DNA of 64,000 nucleotides from positions 4,836,001-4,900,000 of the forward strand of contig NZ_CP041185.1 in NCBI RefSeq assembly GCF_006517255.1, written 5' to 3'. Below, one piece after another: positions 46,432-55,714 of this stretch. The stretch's first letter is position 1. Each line of letters starts with the position of its first letter. A model generated the notes under the pieces. That model searched no databases. It was not told the DNA's origin and saw nothing but the letters and a program-made list of their open reading frames with translations. The stretch is from Janthinobacterium tructae (GTDB lineage: Bacteria; Pseudomonadota; Gammaproteobacteria; Burkholderiales; Burkholderiaceae_D). The translations under genes were made by a program, and so were the position numbers.

Positions 46432-47040
46432 TTGAGTACGGTCGGCATCTTGCTGGCAGCCGGAAGGGGACGCAGGTTCGACCCTTCCGGCGTGCAGAAC
46501 AAATTATTGCAGCCGTTGACGGACGGCCCGCATGCGGGCTTGCCGGTCGTGGTGGCGGCGGCCAGGAACATGCTGGCGGCCTTGCCGCGCGTGCTGGCCG
46601 TGGTGCGTGCCGACGATACGCAGGTGGCGCGCGCGCTCGGTGCGCTGGGCTGCGAGGTGCGCGTCTGCCATGATGCCGATACGGGCATGGCCGCCTCGCT
46701 CACCTGCGCCATCGACTACGTGCGCGGCGCGCCGGGCTGGCTGATCGCCCTGGGCGACATGCCTGGTGTAGAACCGGCTACAATCGCCGCCTTGTCGCAA
46801 GCCATCGGCGATGGCGCGCACATCGCCGTGCCCGTGTTCCAGGGACGGCGCGGCAATCCTGTCGCGTTCAGTAACTTTCACTTGCCGCTGCTGCTGGCGC
46901 TCGATGGCGACCAGGGCGCGCGCAGCATCGTCAACAGCCATGCCGTATGCGACGTGACAGTGGACGACAGCGGCATCTTGCGCGATATTGATACACCTGA
47001 CGATTTGTCGCCGGTGCATGGCGCGCCCGGGCGACTTTAG
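46432..47040 (+). CDS. MocA-like molybdenum cofactor cytidylyltransferase
   Basis: A 202-residue nucleotidyltransferase. The N-terminal GILLAAGRGRRFDPSG is the NTP-transferase signature, then GDMPGVEP for metal and base contact, as in MocA, which adds CMP to molybdopterin for enzymes like the one encoded upstream. As read, it starts at TTG 46432 without a ribosome-binding site. The ATG at 46415, overlapping the upstream stop, opens only six codons (ATG ACG GTA GCA GTT TTT) before TGA. That short ORF lies in the -1 relation to the TTG frame across a T6 run, so the true start may be the ATG with a frame change. See findings. Confidence 0.8.
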   Translation: MSTVGILLAAGRGRRFDPSGVQNKLLQPLTDGPHAGLPVVVAAARNMLAALPRVLAVVRADDTQVARALGALGCEVRVCHDADTGMAASLTCAIDYVRGAPGWLIALGDMPGVEPATIAALSQAIGDGAHIAVPVFQGRRGNPVAFSNFHLPLLLALDGDQGARSIVNSHAVCDVTVDDSGILRDIDTPDDLSPVHGAPGRL

Positions 47041-47067
47041 AACATCCATGCCAGACACGAGAAAAAC

Positions 47068-48909
47068 ATGAAAAAAGCTCCAATTAAAAAAAATATCGCC
47101 AAGTCGCCCGTCGCCGGCATCATCTACAGCATCGCCGCCTCCGACCTGGCTGGCCACATGTTCAAGGTGACCTTGACGGTCAAGTCGCCGGCCGCCATCG
47201 GCCAGGTCTTGTCCTTGCCGGCCTGGATCCCGGGCAGCTACATGATCCGCGAATTTTCGCGCAACATCGTCAGCATCCGCGCCGAGTCCGAGGGCAAGGC
47301 CGTGGCGCTGGCCAAGCTCGACAAGCATTCGTGGCAAGCGGCTCCGTGCAAGGGCGCCTTGACGCTCGAATACGACGTTTACGCCTGGGATTTGTCCGTG
47401 CGCGCCGCGCACCTGGACCAGAATCACGGCTTCTTCAATGGCACCAGCGTGTTCCTGCGCGTACTGGGCCAGGAAGCCGAGCCGCACGAGGTGCACATCG
47501 TGCAGCCGAAGGATGCGGCCTGCAAGACCTGGCGAGTCGCCACCACCCTGCCGGAACTCAAGGCGAAGCGCTATGGTTTCGGCAGCTACCAGGCGGCCAA
47601 CTACGATGAGCTGATCGACCACCCGGTGGAAATGGGCGACTTCGCGCTGGCCACCTTCAAGGCGCATGGCGTGCCGCACGATATCGTCGTCACGGGCAAG
47701 GTGCCGAACCTGGACCTGGACCGTTTGTGCCGCGACCTGAAAGCCATCTGCGAAACGCAGATCGCCTTCTTCGAGCCGAAGACGAAAAAAGCCCCGATGG
47801 ACCGCTATGTGTTCATGACCATGGCCGTCGGCGATGGTTACGGTGGCCTGGAACACCGTGCCTCGACGGCGCTGATTTGCGCCCGTGCCGACTTGCCGAC
47901 GACGGCATCAAGCAGCACGGAGATCGGCGAGGGCTACCTGAAATTCCTGGGACTGTGCAGCCACGAGTACTTCCATACCTGGAACGTCAAGCGCATCAAG
48001 CCGGCCGCCTTTGCGCCGTACAACCTGCAGGCGGAAAGCTATTCGCCGCTGCTGTGGCTATTCGAAGGCTTCACCAGCTACTACGACGACCTGATGCTGG
48101 TGCGCGCGGGCCTGATCGACGAGGCAGCCTATTTCAAATTGCTGGGCAAGACCGTCAACAGTGTGCTGCGCGGCAGTGGCCGCAGCAAGCAAAGCGTGGC
48201 CGATTCCAGCTTCGACGCCTGGGGCAAGTACTACCGCCAGGATGAAAACGCGCCGAACGCCATCGTCAGCTATTACACCAAGGGTTCGCTGATCGCGCTG
48301 GCCTTCGACCTGACGATCCGCAGCAAGACGCATGGCGAAAAGTCGCTGGACGACGTGATGCAGGTGCTGTGGCAGCGCTATGGCCGCGATTTCTACAAGG
48401 GCAAGGGAGAAGGCAAAGGCCGCGGCGTGACGCCGGCCGAAGTCGAAGCCCTGTTCGATGAGGTCTCCGGCACGCGCATGAAGCCGTTCTTCGAGCGCTA
48501 CATCCGCGGCACGGACGACGTGCCACTGGCGCGCCTGCTGGCGCCGTTCGGCGTGAAATACAGCGACCAGCGCAGGGCGGAAAAGCCCAGCCTTGACGTC
48601 ACTCTGGGCCGCGACGGCAACGACGCCAGACTGGCGCAGGTACACCAGGGCGGCGCCGCCCATGTGGCTGGCCTGTCGGCGGGCGACGTGCTGGTGGCGG
48701 TCGATGGCTTGCGCGTGACGGGCACCAACCTGGACACCTTGCTGGGCCGTTATGCCGTCGGCGCCAGGGTGGCCATCCACGCCTTCCGCCGCGACGAGCT
48801 GATGACGTTTGCCACCATATTGCAGGGCGACCGTGTTCCTGGCGTCAGCCTGGCATTGCTGCCCGCGCCAAAGAAAGCCACGGGGCCGAAGCGTCCTAGC
48901 GCGGCATGA
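47068..48909 (+). CDS. M61 family glycyl aminopeptidase with PDZ domain
   Basis: A 613-residue zinc metallopeptidase of the M61 family. The zinc-binding motif is CSHEYFHTWNVKRI (about residues 298-311) with the third ligand in LWLFEGFTSYYDD. N-terminal beta domains (about 20-190) precede it, and a PDZ domain follows (about 505-600, AHVAGLSAGDVLVAVDGLRV). No signal peptide is obvious. M61 members cleave N-terminal Gly or Ala from peptides. It is 27 nt downstream of mocA and might share its transcript. A terminator follows. Confidence 0.93.
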   Translation: MKKAPIKKNIAKSPVAGIIYSIAASDLAGHMFKVTLTVKSPAAIGQVLSLPAWIPGSYMIREFSRNIVSIRAESEGKAVALAKLDKHSWQAAPCKGALTLEYDVYAWDLSVRAAHLDQNHGFFNGTSVFLRVLGQEAEPHEVHIVQPKDAACKTWRVATTLPELKAKRYGFGSYQAANYDELIDHPVEMGDFALATFKAHGVPHDIVVTGKVPNLDLDRLCRDLKAICETQIAFFEPKTKKAPMDRYVFMTMAVGDGYGGLEHRASTALICARADLPTTASSSTEIGEGYLKFLGLCSHEYFHTWNVKRIKPAAFAPYNLQAESYSPLLWLFEGFTSYYDDLMLVRAGLIDEAAYFKLLGKTVNSVLRGSGRSKQSVADSSFDAWGKYYRQDENAPNAIVSYYTKGSLIALAFDLTIRSKTHGEKSLDDVMQVLWQRYGRDFYKGKGEGKGRGVTPAEVEALFDEVSGTRMKPFFERYIRGTDDVPLARLLAPFGVKYSDQRRAEKPSLDVTLGRDGNDARLAQVHQGGAAHVAGLSAGDVLVAVDGLRVTGTNLDTLLGRYAVGARVAIHAFRRDELMTFATILQGDRVPGVSLALLPAPKKATGPKRPSAA

Positions 48910-48936
48910 TGCTGATGGTCATGCGTTAAGACAAAG

Positions 48937-48961
48937 AACCGGCCGTTATGGCCGGTTTTTC
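48937..48961 (+). terminator. Intrinsic terminator after M61 peptidase gene
   Basis: AACCGGCC-GTTAT-GGCCGGTT is followed by a short T run. It lies about 28 nt past the peptidase stop. Confidence 0.88.
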
Positions 48962-49087
48962 ATTTCAAGATGCCACTTCTTAAATGCAAGTAATCCACCA
49001 ATATTGGCGCTGTACCATCATATTTACCGCAAATGAACTAATTTTCCTTTAAGTAAACTAAAATTGCCGAACTCTTTCTTTTAGATC

Positions 49088-50299
49088 GTGCCCAACGTGC
49101 AAACCCTCGATCCACGAACGATTATGTTGATGACGACCCTGATGTGCGGGGCGATGAGCATTGTCATGTTCTCGGTGTATCGCAGTTTCCGGCGCGAGGT
49201 ACACGGCCTGGGGCATTGGTCGGCCGGTTTGCTGTTGCTGGTGTGCGCATCGCTGCTGTTCGGCACCCGCGAGGTGCTGCCGTCGGCATTGTCCATGATC
49301 TCGGCCAATGCTGCGCTGGTGGCCGGCATCGGCCTGTCGATGCTGGGCACGGAGAAATTCTTTGGCCTGGCGACGAGTCGCCGCGCCTATCTGCTGATAC
49401 TTGCCCTGGCCATCGCTGGCAATAGCTGGTGGCTGCTGGTGCACCCCGACTTCTCGGCGCGCGTGACGGTCTTCTCCCTGCTGGTCTTCCTGTTTTATGC
49501 GCGCCAGGTGCAGCTGGTATGGTGCTACGGCGAGCGCCATTTTTCGAGTTTTTTCTTTGGTGCGCTGATGCTGCTGCAAGCTGTCGTGGTGCTGGCGCGC
49601 GGCGTGTCGGCATTGCTGCATGGCGGCGCCAGCGTCAACCTGGCGGTGACCGGCACGCCGGCCGGCATCTATCTGGCGGTCGCCAATTTCATGGCGCTGC
49701 TGCTGACGGTGGGCTTCATGACGGTGGCGACGCGCCGCCTGCAGCAGATACTGGAGCGCCGCTCGACCCACGATCCGCTGACGCAGGTGCTGAACCGGCG
49801 CGGCTTTGGCGACGCCTATGCGCGCGAGATAGGTAATCTGCGCCGCCGCCGTTTGCCGTTGACACTGCTCAGCATCGACCTCGATTACTTCAAATCGATC
49901 AATGACCGCTACGGTCACGCGGTGGGAGACCAGGTGCTGGCACATGTGGCCACCGTGATCAAAGGCGCCTTGCGCGAATCGGATTGCGTGGCGCGTTTCG
50001 GCGGCGAGGAGTTCGTCGTGCTGATGCCGGATATGCCTGTACATAATGCCTTGGGCGTGGCCGAACGCATACGCGCCTTGCTGCGCGAGTCCAGTCATGC
50101 AGGACTGCCTTCGTGTACCGTCAGCATAGGCGTCGCTTGCCAGGCCTCGGTGGTGGAGGGGCTGGAAGAATTGCTGTCGCGCGCTGATGCTGCCCTGTAC
50201 CTGGCCAAGAAGCGGGGACGCGACCGCATCGAGCTCGATGCCGCCGCGCTTACTGCGGACCGGACAATGTGCGCAGCTGGAATCGGTACTGTTCGTTGA
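49088..50299 (+). CDS. Membrane diguanylate cyclase
   Basis: A 403-residue diguanylate cyclase. Six or seven membrane segments fill the first 220 residues, followed by a GGDEF domain with the active-site variant GGEEF (ARFGGEEFVVLMPD) and an intact RxxD inhibitory site (RESD) five residues upstream. LDYFKSINDRYGHAVGDQVL and YLAKKRGRDR are typical. It should synthesise c-di-GMP and be feedback inhibited. Start GTG 49088 fits the family; no EAL domain. Its last 50 nt overlap the convergent lipoprotein gene. Confidence 0.93.
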   Translation: MPNVQTLDPRTIMLMTTLMCGAMSIVMFSVYRSFRREVHGLGHWSAGLLLLVCASLLFGTREVLPSALSMISANAALVAGIGLSMLGTEKFFGLATSRRAYLLILALAIAGNSWWLLVHPDFSARVTVFSLLVFLFYARQVQLVWCYGERHFSSFFFGALMLLQAVVVLARGVSALLHGGASVNLAVTGTPAGIYLAVANFMALLLTVGFMTVATRRLQQILERRSTHDPLTQVLNRRGFGDAYAREIGNLRRRRLPLTLLSIDLDYFKSINDRYGHAVGDQVLAHVATVIKGALRESDCVARFGGEEFVVLMPDMPVHNALGVAERIRALLRESSHAGLPSCTVSIGVACQASVVEGLEELLSRADAALYLAKKRGRDRIELDAAALTADRTMCAAGIGTVR

Positions 50300-50714
50300 A
50301 CAGGAAGGTTTCGGAAAAATCGAAGGTTTTGGCGTGGCGGCGCATCAGGTGTGCCGCTGGCGGGAAGAGTTCTTGTACGCGCCGCACGGCGGCCAGCGCC
50401 GCAGCCGAGGCTTCGCTGTCGCGTGAGCGGTGTACCTGCACGCTTTTCAGCTCGCCGTCGGGGCCCACGCGCAGGTCGAGCACGACGATGGCCGGCAACA
50501 TGGGCGGCAGGCGCCCGCTGAACGTATATGCGCCGTTGGCTGCCATGATCTGCTGCGCCACCAGCGACTTGTAGGCGTCGATGCTGGCGGCAAGCTGTAT
50601 CGCGGCCGGCGTGCGAGGTGGCGTAGCTGCGGGCGTGCGCGCCCCTGGCGGGGCTGCAGTCTGGCAAGCCGACAGCAGGCTGGCGGCGGCAAGGACGATC
50701 ATCGCGTGTCTCAT
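50250..50714 (-). CDS. Lipoprotein with TonB C-terminal-like domain
   Basis: A 154-residue lipoprotein with lipobox LLSAC. After a Pro/Ala-rich linker (about 20-40), a TonB-C-like module follows (VVLDLRVGPDGELKSVQVHRSRDSEASAAALAAV). It resembles the lipoprotein at 35867 in layout but not in detail. It is not a complete TonB. The 3' end overlaps the diguanylate cyclase gene by 50 nt in the opposite direction; both frames look genuine (lipoprotein signal on one, GGDEF tail on the other). Confidence 0.75.
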   Translation of the reverse strand: MRHAMIVLAAASLLSACQTAAPPGARTPAATPPRTPAAIQLAASIDAYKSLVAQQIMAANGAYTFSGRLPPMLPAIVVLDLRVGPDGELKSVQVHRSRDSEASAAALAAVRRVQELFPPAAHLMRRHAKTFDFSETFLFNEQYRFQLRTLSGPQ

Positions 50715-50734
50715 GCCTGCCAGCCTACCATGGT

Positions 50735-51535
50735 TTAACTGAACAGGCGTTCCAGTTCCACGCCGGGGTCGGGTGCGCGCATGAACGCTTCACCCACCAG
50801 GAAGCTGTGGATGTGTGCATCGCGCATGCGTTGCACGTCGGCTGTGCTGTGGATGCCCGATTCCGTGATGATCAATTTGTCTTGCGGGATGCGCGGCAAG
50901 AGATTGATGGTCGTGTCGAGCGAGGTCTCGAAGGTGCGCAGGTTGCGGTTGTTGATGCCGATCAGCGCGCTCTTGAGCTTGAGTGCCGCGTCGAGTTCTT
51001 CGCCATCGTGGCTCTCGATCAGCACGCCCATGCCCAGTTCGTGGGCACACGCTTCCATTTCGGCCATCAGACCGTGGTCGAGCGCGGCGACGATCAGCAG
51101 GATGCAGTCGGCGCCCATGGCGCGTGCTTCATAGATCTGGTACATGTCGACCATGAAGTCCTTGCGCAGCACGGGAATGGCGCAGGCGGCGCGCGCCTGC
51201 TGCAGGTAATCCACGCAGCCCTGGAAGAACTGTTCATCCGTCAGCACGGACAGGCAGGCCGCGCCATGCGCCGCATAGCTGGCGGCGATGTCCGCCGGGC
51301 GGAAGTCGGCGCGGATCACGCCTTTCGACGGCGAGGCCTTTTTGACTTCGGCGATGATGCCGGGCTTGCCGGCTGCGATGTGCTGGCGCAGGCTGGCCTC
51401 GAAGCCGCGCAGATCGGCGCGCAGGGCGCTGTCGCTTTCCACGTCGCCGCGCAGGCTTGCCAGGCTGCGATGGGCTTTCGCCTTCGCCACTTCGTCGGCC
51501 TTCACGGCCAGGATTTTATCGAGTATGTCGGACAT
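50735..51535 (-). CDS. trpC: Indole-3-glycerol phosphate synthase
   Basis: A 266-residue monofunctional IGP synthase. The signature [10 protein letters not shown] with the catalytic Lys is present at about residues 62-71, as are [21 protein letters not shown] and [14 protein letters not shown]. It closes the indole ring in tryptophan synthesis. It is the last gene in the minus-strand order trpE-trpG-trpD-trpC, with 36 nt from trpD. TrpF and trpBA are not in the window. Confidence 0.97.
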   Translation of the reverse strand: MSDILDKILAVKADEVAKAKAHRSLASLRGDVESDSALRADLRGFEASLRQHIAAGKPGIIAEVKKASPSKGVIRADFRPADIAASYAAHGAACLSVLTDEQFFQGCVDYLQQARAACAIPVLRKDFMVDMYQIYEARAMGADCILLIVAALDHGLMAEMEACAHELGMGVLIESHDGEELDAALKLKSALIGINNRNLRTFETSLDTTINLLPRIPQDKLIITESGIHSTADVQRMRDAHIHSFLVGEAFMRAPDPGVELERLFS

Positions 51536-51571
51536 GATGGTCGCTATTCTATCAAGGAGGGCGGGGAGAGC

Positions 51572-52615
51572 TTACGCTTGCGCCGGGGTGCCAAGCTGCT
51601 GCGTCACCTGCACGAATTGTTCCAGTTTTGCCAGGGCGGCGCCCGAGCTGACGGCGATGCGCGCGCGCGCCAGGCCGTCTTCGATCGAGCTGGCCACGCC
51701 GGCCGCGTACAGCGCCGTGCCCGCGTTCAGGGCGACGATGTCTGCCGCCGCACCGGGCTCGCCGCGCAGTGCTTCCAGCATCTTGGCCTTCGATTCGATG
51801 GAGTTGGCCACCTTCAGGTTGCGGCTGGCGATCATCGACATGCCGAAGTCTTCCGGATGGATTTCATATTCGCGGATTTCGCCGTTGACCAGTTCTCCCA
51901 CGAGCGTAGAGGCACCGAGCGACACTTCATCCATATTGTCGCGGCCATACACGACGATGGCATGCTGCGCGCCCAGGCGCTGCAGCACGCGCACCTGGAT
52001 GCCGACCAGGTCGGCGTGGAATACGCCCATCAGAATGTTCGGCGCGCCGGCGGGATTGGTCAGCGGACCGAGGATATTGAAGATCGTGCGCACGCCGAGT
52101 TCGCGGCGCACGGGCGCCGCATGCTTCATGGCCGCATGGTGGTTCGGTGCATACATGAAGCCGATGCCCGTTTGCGCGATCGACTGGGCGATCTGCTCGG
52201 GCTGCAGGTTGATATTGACACCCAGCGAGTCGAGCACGTCGGCGCTGCCGGACGAGGACGAGACGCTGCGTCCGCCATGTTTGGCCACGCGCGCGCCGGC
52301 TGCCGCCGCCACGAACATCGAGGCGGTGGAGATATTAAAAGTGTGCGCGCCGTCGCCGCCCGTGCCGACGATGTCGAGCAGGTTGGTGGTGTCGGCCATG
52401 GGCACCTTGGTGGAAAACTCGCGCATCACTTGCGCGGCGGCGGCGATTTCGCCGATGGTTTCCTTTTTCACGCGCAGGCCCATGGTCAGCGCCGCGATCA
52501 TGGTGGGCGACATTTCGCCGGACATGATCTGGCGGAACAGGTACAGCATTTCGTCGTGAAAGATTTCGCGGTGTTCGATGCAGCGCAGCAGGGCTTCTTG
52601 TGGGGTGATCGGCAT
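51572..52615 (-). CDS. trpD: Anthranilate phosphoribosyltransferase
   Basis: A 347-residue TrpD, the usual length. [20 protein letters not shown] (phosphoribosyl pyrophosphate site) and [20 protein letters not shown] are visible. It transfers phosphoribose to anthranilate. Start [10 protein letters not shown] has GAAGGAAG upstream; the longer frame (to 52810) is not family-like. 65 nt separate it from trpG. Confidence 0.97.
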   Translation of the reverse strand: MPITPQEALLRCIEHREIFHDEMLYLFRQIMSGEMSPTMIAALTMGLRVKKETIGEIAAAAQVMREFSTKVPMADTTNLLDIVGTGGDGAHTFNISTASMFVAAAAGARVAKHGGRSVSSSSGSADVLDSLGVNINLQPEQIAQSIAQTGIGFMYAPNHHAAMKHAAPVRRELGVRTIFNILGPLTNPAGAPNILMGVFHADLVGIQVRVLQRLGAQHAIVVYGRDNMDEVSLGASTLVGELVNGEIREYEIHPEDFGMSMIASRNLKVANSIESKAKMLEALRGEPGAAADIVALNAGTALYAAGVASSIEDGLARARIAVSSGAALAKLEQFVQVTQQLGTPAQA

Positions 52616-52680
52616 GATGCTTCCTTCTTCAATGATGGCGCAGGAGGACACTGATGGCACGCCGGGGCGTGCGCAGGGAA

Positions 52681-53244
52681 TCAGCGCTCGAGGAAATTCT
52701 TCAGCAGGGCGTGGCCGTGCTCCGAGAGGATCGATTCGGGGTGAAACTGCACGCCCTCGATATCGTATTCCCGGTGGCGCACGCCCATGATTTCGCCGTC
52801 GTCCGTCCACGCCGTCACTTCCAGGCAGGAAGGCAGCGAGGCGCGTTCGATCGCCAAAGAGTGGTAGCGGATCACTGTGAAGGGGCTGGGCAAGCCTTTG
52901 AAGACGCCGACACCCGTATGCGCGATGAGGGAAGTCTTGCCATGCATGACCTGCTTGGCGCGGATGACCTTGCCGCCAAACGCTTCGCCGATGGCCTGGT
53001 GGCCCAGGCAGACGCCCAGAATCGGCTTCTTGCCGGCGAAGTGCTTGAGCACTTCCACCGAAATGCCTGCCTGTGCCGGCGCTTTCGGGCCGGGCGAGAT
53101 GCAGATGCGGTCCGGGTTCAGCGCTTCGATCTGTTCGATCGTGATTTCATCGTTGCGGTAGACCCGCACGTCTTCACCCAGTTCGCCGAAATACTGCACG
53201 ATGTTGTAGGTGAAGGAGTCGTAGTTGTCGATCATTAGCAGCAT
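52681..53244 (-). CDS. trpG: Anthranilate synthase glutamine amidotransferase subunit
   Basis: A 187-residue class I amidotransferase (TrpG/PabA). The catalytic Cys is in [15 protein letters not shown], with His and Glu in [13 protein letters not shown]. It supplies ammonia from glutamine to TrpE. It starts 1 nt after the trpE stop, so the two are translationally coupled. It could also serve p-aminobenzoate synthesis. Confidence 0.97.
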   Translation of the reverse strand: MLLMIDNYDSFTYNIVQYFGELGEDVRVYRNDEITIEQIEALNPDRICISPGPKAPAQAGISVEVLKHFAGKKPILGVCLGHQAIGEAFGGKVIRAKQVMHGKTSLIAHTGVGVFKGLPSPFTVIRYHSLAIERASLPSCLEVTAWTDDGEIMGVRHREYDIEGVQFHPESILSEHGHALLKNFLER

Positions 53245-53245
53245 C

Positions 53246-54742
53246 TTAAAACTCCCCATCCAGGCCATCTTGCACTTGTTCGGCGGCGCGCAATACGGCG
53301 CGCGCCTTGTTTTCGGTTTCCTGCCATTCCATTTCGGGGATCGAGTCGGCCACGATGCCGGCCGCGGCCTGTACGTACAACATGCCATCCTTGATCACGC
53401 CCGTGCGAATCGCGATCGCCACGTCCATTTCGCCGCCAAACGACAGGTAGCCGCAGGCGCCGCCGTAGATGCCGCGCTTGGTGATTTCGAGTTCGTCGAT
53501 CACTTCCATGGCGCGCACTTTCGGCGCGCCCGTCAGGGTGCCGGCGGGGAAGGTCGCGCGCAGCACGTCCAGGTTCGACAAGCCATCTTTCAGCGTGCCT
53601 TCCACGTTCGAGACAATGTGCTGCACGTGGGAGTATTTTTCGATGACCATGCGGTCGGTGACTTGCACGCTGCCCGTTTCGGCGATGCGGCCGATGTCGT
53701 TGCGCGCCAGGTCGATCAACATCACGTGTTCGGCGATCTCTTTCGGATCGGCCAGCAGTTCGGCCGACAGTTCGGCGTCGCGCTCTGGCGTGGCGCCGCG
53801 TGGGCGGGTGCCGGCGATGGGGCGCAAGGTGACTTTCTTGCCGCCGTCCGCCCTCGTCTCGTTACGCACCAAAATCTCGGGCGAGGCGCCGATGATCTGC
53901 ATGTCGCCGAAATTATAGAAGTACATATAGGGCGACGGATTGAGCGAACGCAGGGCGCGGTACAGGGTCAGCGGCGAATCGACATAGGGTTTGCGGATGC
54001 GCTGGCCGATCTGCACCTGCATCAAGTCGCCGGCCATCACGTATTCATGCGCCTTGGCGACCGCCTTCAGGTAGTCTTCCTTGGAAAAGTCGCGGATGGT
54101 TTCCGTACGCACGGAGGCGCTGGTGACGGGCGCATCGACGCCGCGGCGCAGCATCATGCGCAAGTCTTTGAGGCGCTGGCGCGCTTTCGAGAACGACTCG
54201 GGTTGCGTGGTGTCGGCATACACGATCAGGTAGAGTTTGCCGGACAGGTTGTCGATGACGGCCAGTTCTTCCGTCACCATCAACTGGATGTCGGGCAAGT
54301 TCAAGTCGTCTTTCGGCGCGCCGCCGGCCAGCTTTTTCTCGATGTGGCGCACGGTGTCGTAGCCGAAGTAGCCGGCCAGCCCGCCGCAGAAACGCGGCAT
54401 GCCGGGGCGCAGGGCCACCTTGAAGCGCGATTGGTACTGTTCGATGAAGTCGAGCGGATTGCCTTCGTGCTCTTCGATCACTGCGCCGTTCTTGACGATC
54501 TCGGTGCGGTTGCCATGGCTGCGCAACACCGTGGTGGCGGGCAAGCCGATGAAGGAATAGCGGCCGAAGCGTTCGCCGCCGACGACCGATTCGAGCAAGA
54601 AGGTGTTCTTGCCGCCTTGCTGGGTTTGCGCCAGTTTCAGGTACAGCGTGAGCGGGGTTTCGAGGTCGGCAAAAGCCTCCGCGATCAGGGGGATGCGGTT
54701 GTAGCCTTGTTGGGCCAGCGATTTGAATTCGAGTTCGGTCAT
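53246..54742 (-). CDS. trpE: Anthranilate synthase component I
   Basis: A 498-residue chorismate-using enzyme. Family blocks include [39 protein letters not shown] and [20 protein letters not shown]; the N-terminal tryptophan-binding region includes [24 protein letters not shown] lies 4-8 nt before ATG 54742. A transcription attenuator precedes it (54814-54978), so expression is likely coupled to tryptophan supply. It is the first gene of trpEGDC. Confidence 0.97.
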   Translation of the reverse strand: MTELEFKSLAQQGYNRIPLIAEAFADLETPLTLYLKLAQTQQGGKNTFLLESVVGGERFGRYSFIGLPATTVLRSHGNRTEIVKNGAVIEEHEGNPLDFIEQYQSRFKVALRPGMPRFCGGLAGYFGYDTVRHIEKKLAGGAPKDDLNLPDIQLMVTEELAVIDNLSGKLYLIVYADTTQPESFSKARQRLKDLRMMLRRGVDAPVTSASVRTETIRDFSKEDYLKAVAKAHEYVMAGDLMQVQIGQRIRKPYVDSPLTLYRALRSLNPSPYMYFYNFGDMQIIGASPEILVRNETRADGGKKVTLRPIAGTRPRGATPERDAELSAELLADPKEIAEHVMLIDLARNDIGRIAETGSVQVTDRMVIEKYSHVQHIVSNVEGTLKDGLSNLDVLRATFPAGTLTGAPKVRAMEVIDELEITKRGIYGGACGYLSFGGEMDVAIAIRTGVIKDGMLYVQAAAGIVADSIPEMEWQETENKARAVLRAAEQVQDGLDGEF

Positions 54743-54813
54743 GTGTCTCTCCATGCCGCCAGGGTACGCGTGTGCGTCGTGCTTACAAAGCACAGATCCT
54801 GCGGTGGGTTATC

Positions 54814-54864
54814 AAAAAACCTGCCGGCGCATACAACACGCAAATGCGCGCGTGCCGCCGACAG
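54814..54864 (-). terminator. trp attenuator terminator hairpin
   Basis: On the minus strand CTGTCGGCG pairs with CGCCGGCAG (one G-U pair), with an inner CACGC/GCGTG helix, and is followed by six T (54819-54814). The hairpin lies between the leader ORF and trpE, where an attenuator terminator is expected. Confidence 0.85.
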
Positions 54865-54885
54865 CAATCTTACACGGCTCGGCCC

Positions 54886-54978
54886 TTAGGCCTGCCAGGA
54901 TTGCCAGCGTCGCCAAAGCCAGGCCTCAATCGAGCCGGTTTGGGTGACATTGTGTTTTTTGATGAGAAACGTGTTCAC
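54886..54978 (-). CDS. trpL: Tryptophan-rich leader peptide (trpL)
   Basis: A 30-codon ORF just upstream of the terminator hairpin, starting at GTG 54978 and ending at TAA 54886. The last twelve residues are AWLWRRWQSWQA, with four Trp codons, followed by TAA. An in-frame TAA four codons before the GTG rules out a longer version. The ribosome-binding site is poor, which is the main doubt. It starts 19 nt after the gph stop. Pairing options in its RNA include AGGCCTG (54926-54920) with CAGGCCT (54894-54888), and CGGCTCG with CGAGCCG after the stop. Ribosome stalling at the Trp codons would be expected to change these and so affect the terminator. Confidence 0.75.
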   Translation of the reverse strand: MNTFLIKKHNVTQTGSIEAWLWRRWQSWQA

Positions 54979-54997
54979 GATATGGTGTTAGGTATGG

Positions 54998-55714
54998 TCA
55001 GTATGCTGGTCTGTTGTGCATGCTAATAAAATGCGCCGCTTCGAGCAGCGTATTTACTATACCATCGGAATCGGTGTCGTGTATAGAGTGTCCGTGGTTG
55101 TAACCATACGGTACGGTCAAGACGGGGCAAGCCGCAGCCCGTGCCGCTTGCGCGTCATTCGAGGAGTCGCCGATGGCCACCACTTTGGCGGGCGCCAGAT
55201 CGAAGTCCGCACATACTTGCAGCAGCGGCATGGGATGCGGTTTTTTCTGCGGCAGCGAATCGCCGCCGTAGACGATCTCGAAATACCCGTCGAGTTTTTT
55301 CTGTTTCAGCAGGGGCAGGGCGAAGGCGATCGGCTTGTTGGTGACGCAGGCCAGGCGCAAGCCCGCTGCCTTCATCGCCGCCAGGCCTGCTTCCACGTCC
55401 GGGTACAGGGTGCTGAACTGGCCATTGACGGCCAGGTAGTGGCGCTGGTAGGCGTCCATGGCGTGCTCAAATCGCTGTTCCACGCCGGCCGCGTCAAAGT
55501 CCAGGGCCAGCACGGTGCGGATCAGGTTTTCCGAACCCTTGCCCACCATCAGCTTGATGGCGTCGGCGCTGATGGGCGCCAGATCGAATTCGGCGCGCAT
55601 GCCGTTGATGGCGACCTGAAAATCGGGCACGGTGTCGAGCATTGTGCCATCGAGGTCGATGATGGCGGCGCGCACGCCGGCCAGTACGTGGTCTTTCACC
55701 GTGCCCGCTTGCAT
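54998..55714 (-). CDS. gph: Phosphoglycolate phosphatase
   Basis: A 238-residue HAD phosphatase. The nucleophile motif is IIDLDGTMLDTVPD, with the later motifs ACVTNKP (II) and GDSSNDAQAARAAACP (IV). Gph removes phosphate from 2-phosphoglycolate formed during DNA repair. It overlaps rpe by one base (TGATG) and precedes the trp leader by 19 nt, so rpe, gph and trpEGDC may be one long operon. Confidence 0.93.
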   Translation of the reverse strand: MQAGTVKDHVLAGVRAAIIDLDGTMLDTVPDFQVAINGMRAEFDLAPISADAIKLMVGKGSENLIRTVLALDFDAAGVEQRFEHAMDAYQRHYLAVNGQFSTLYPDVEAGLAAMKAAGLRLACVTNKPIAFALPLLKQKKLDGYFEIVYGGDSLPQKKPHPMPLLQVCADFDLAPAKVVAIGDSSNDAQAARAAACPVLTVPYGYNHGHSIHDTDSDGIVNTLLEAAHFISMHNRPAY

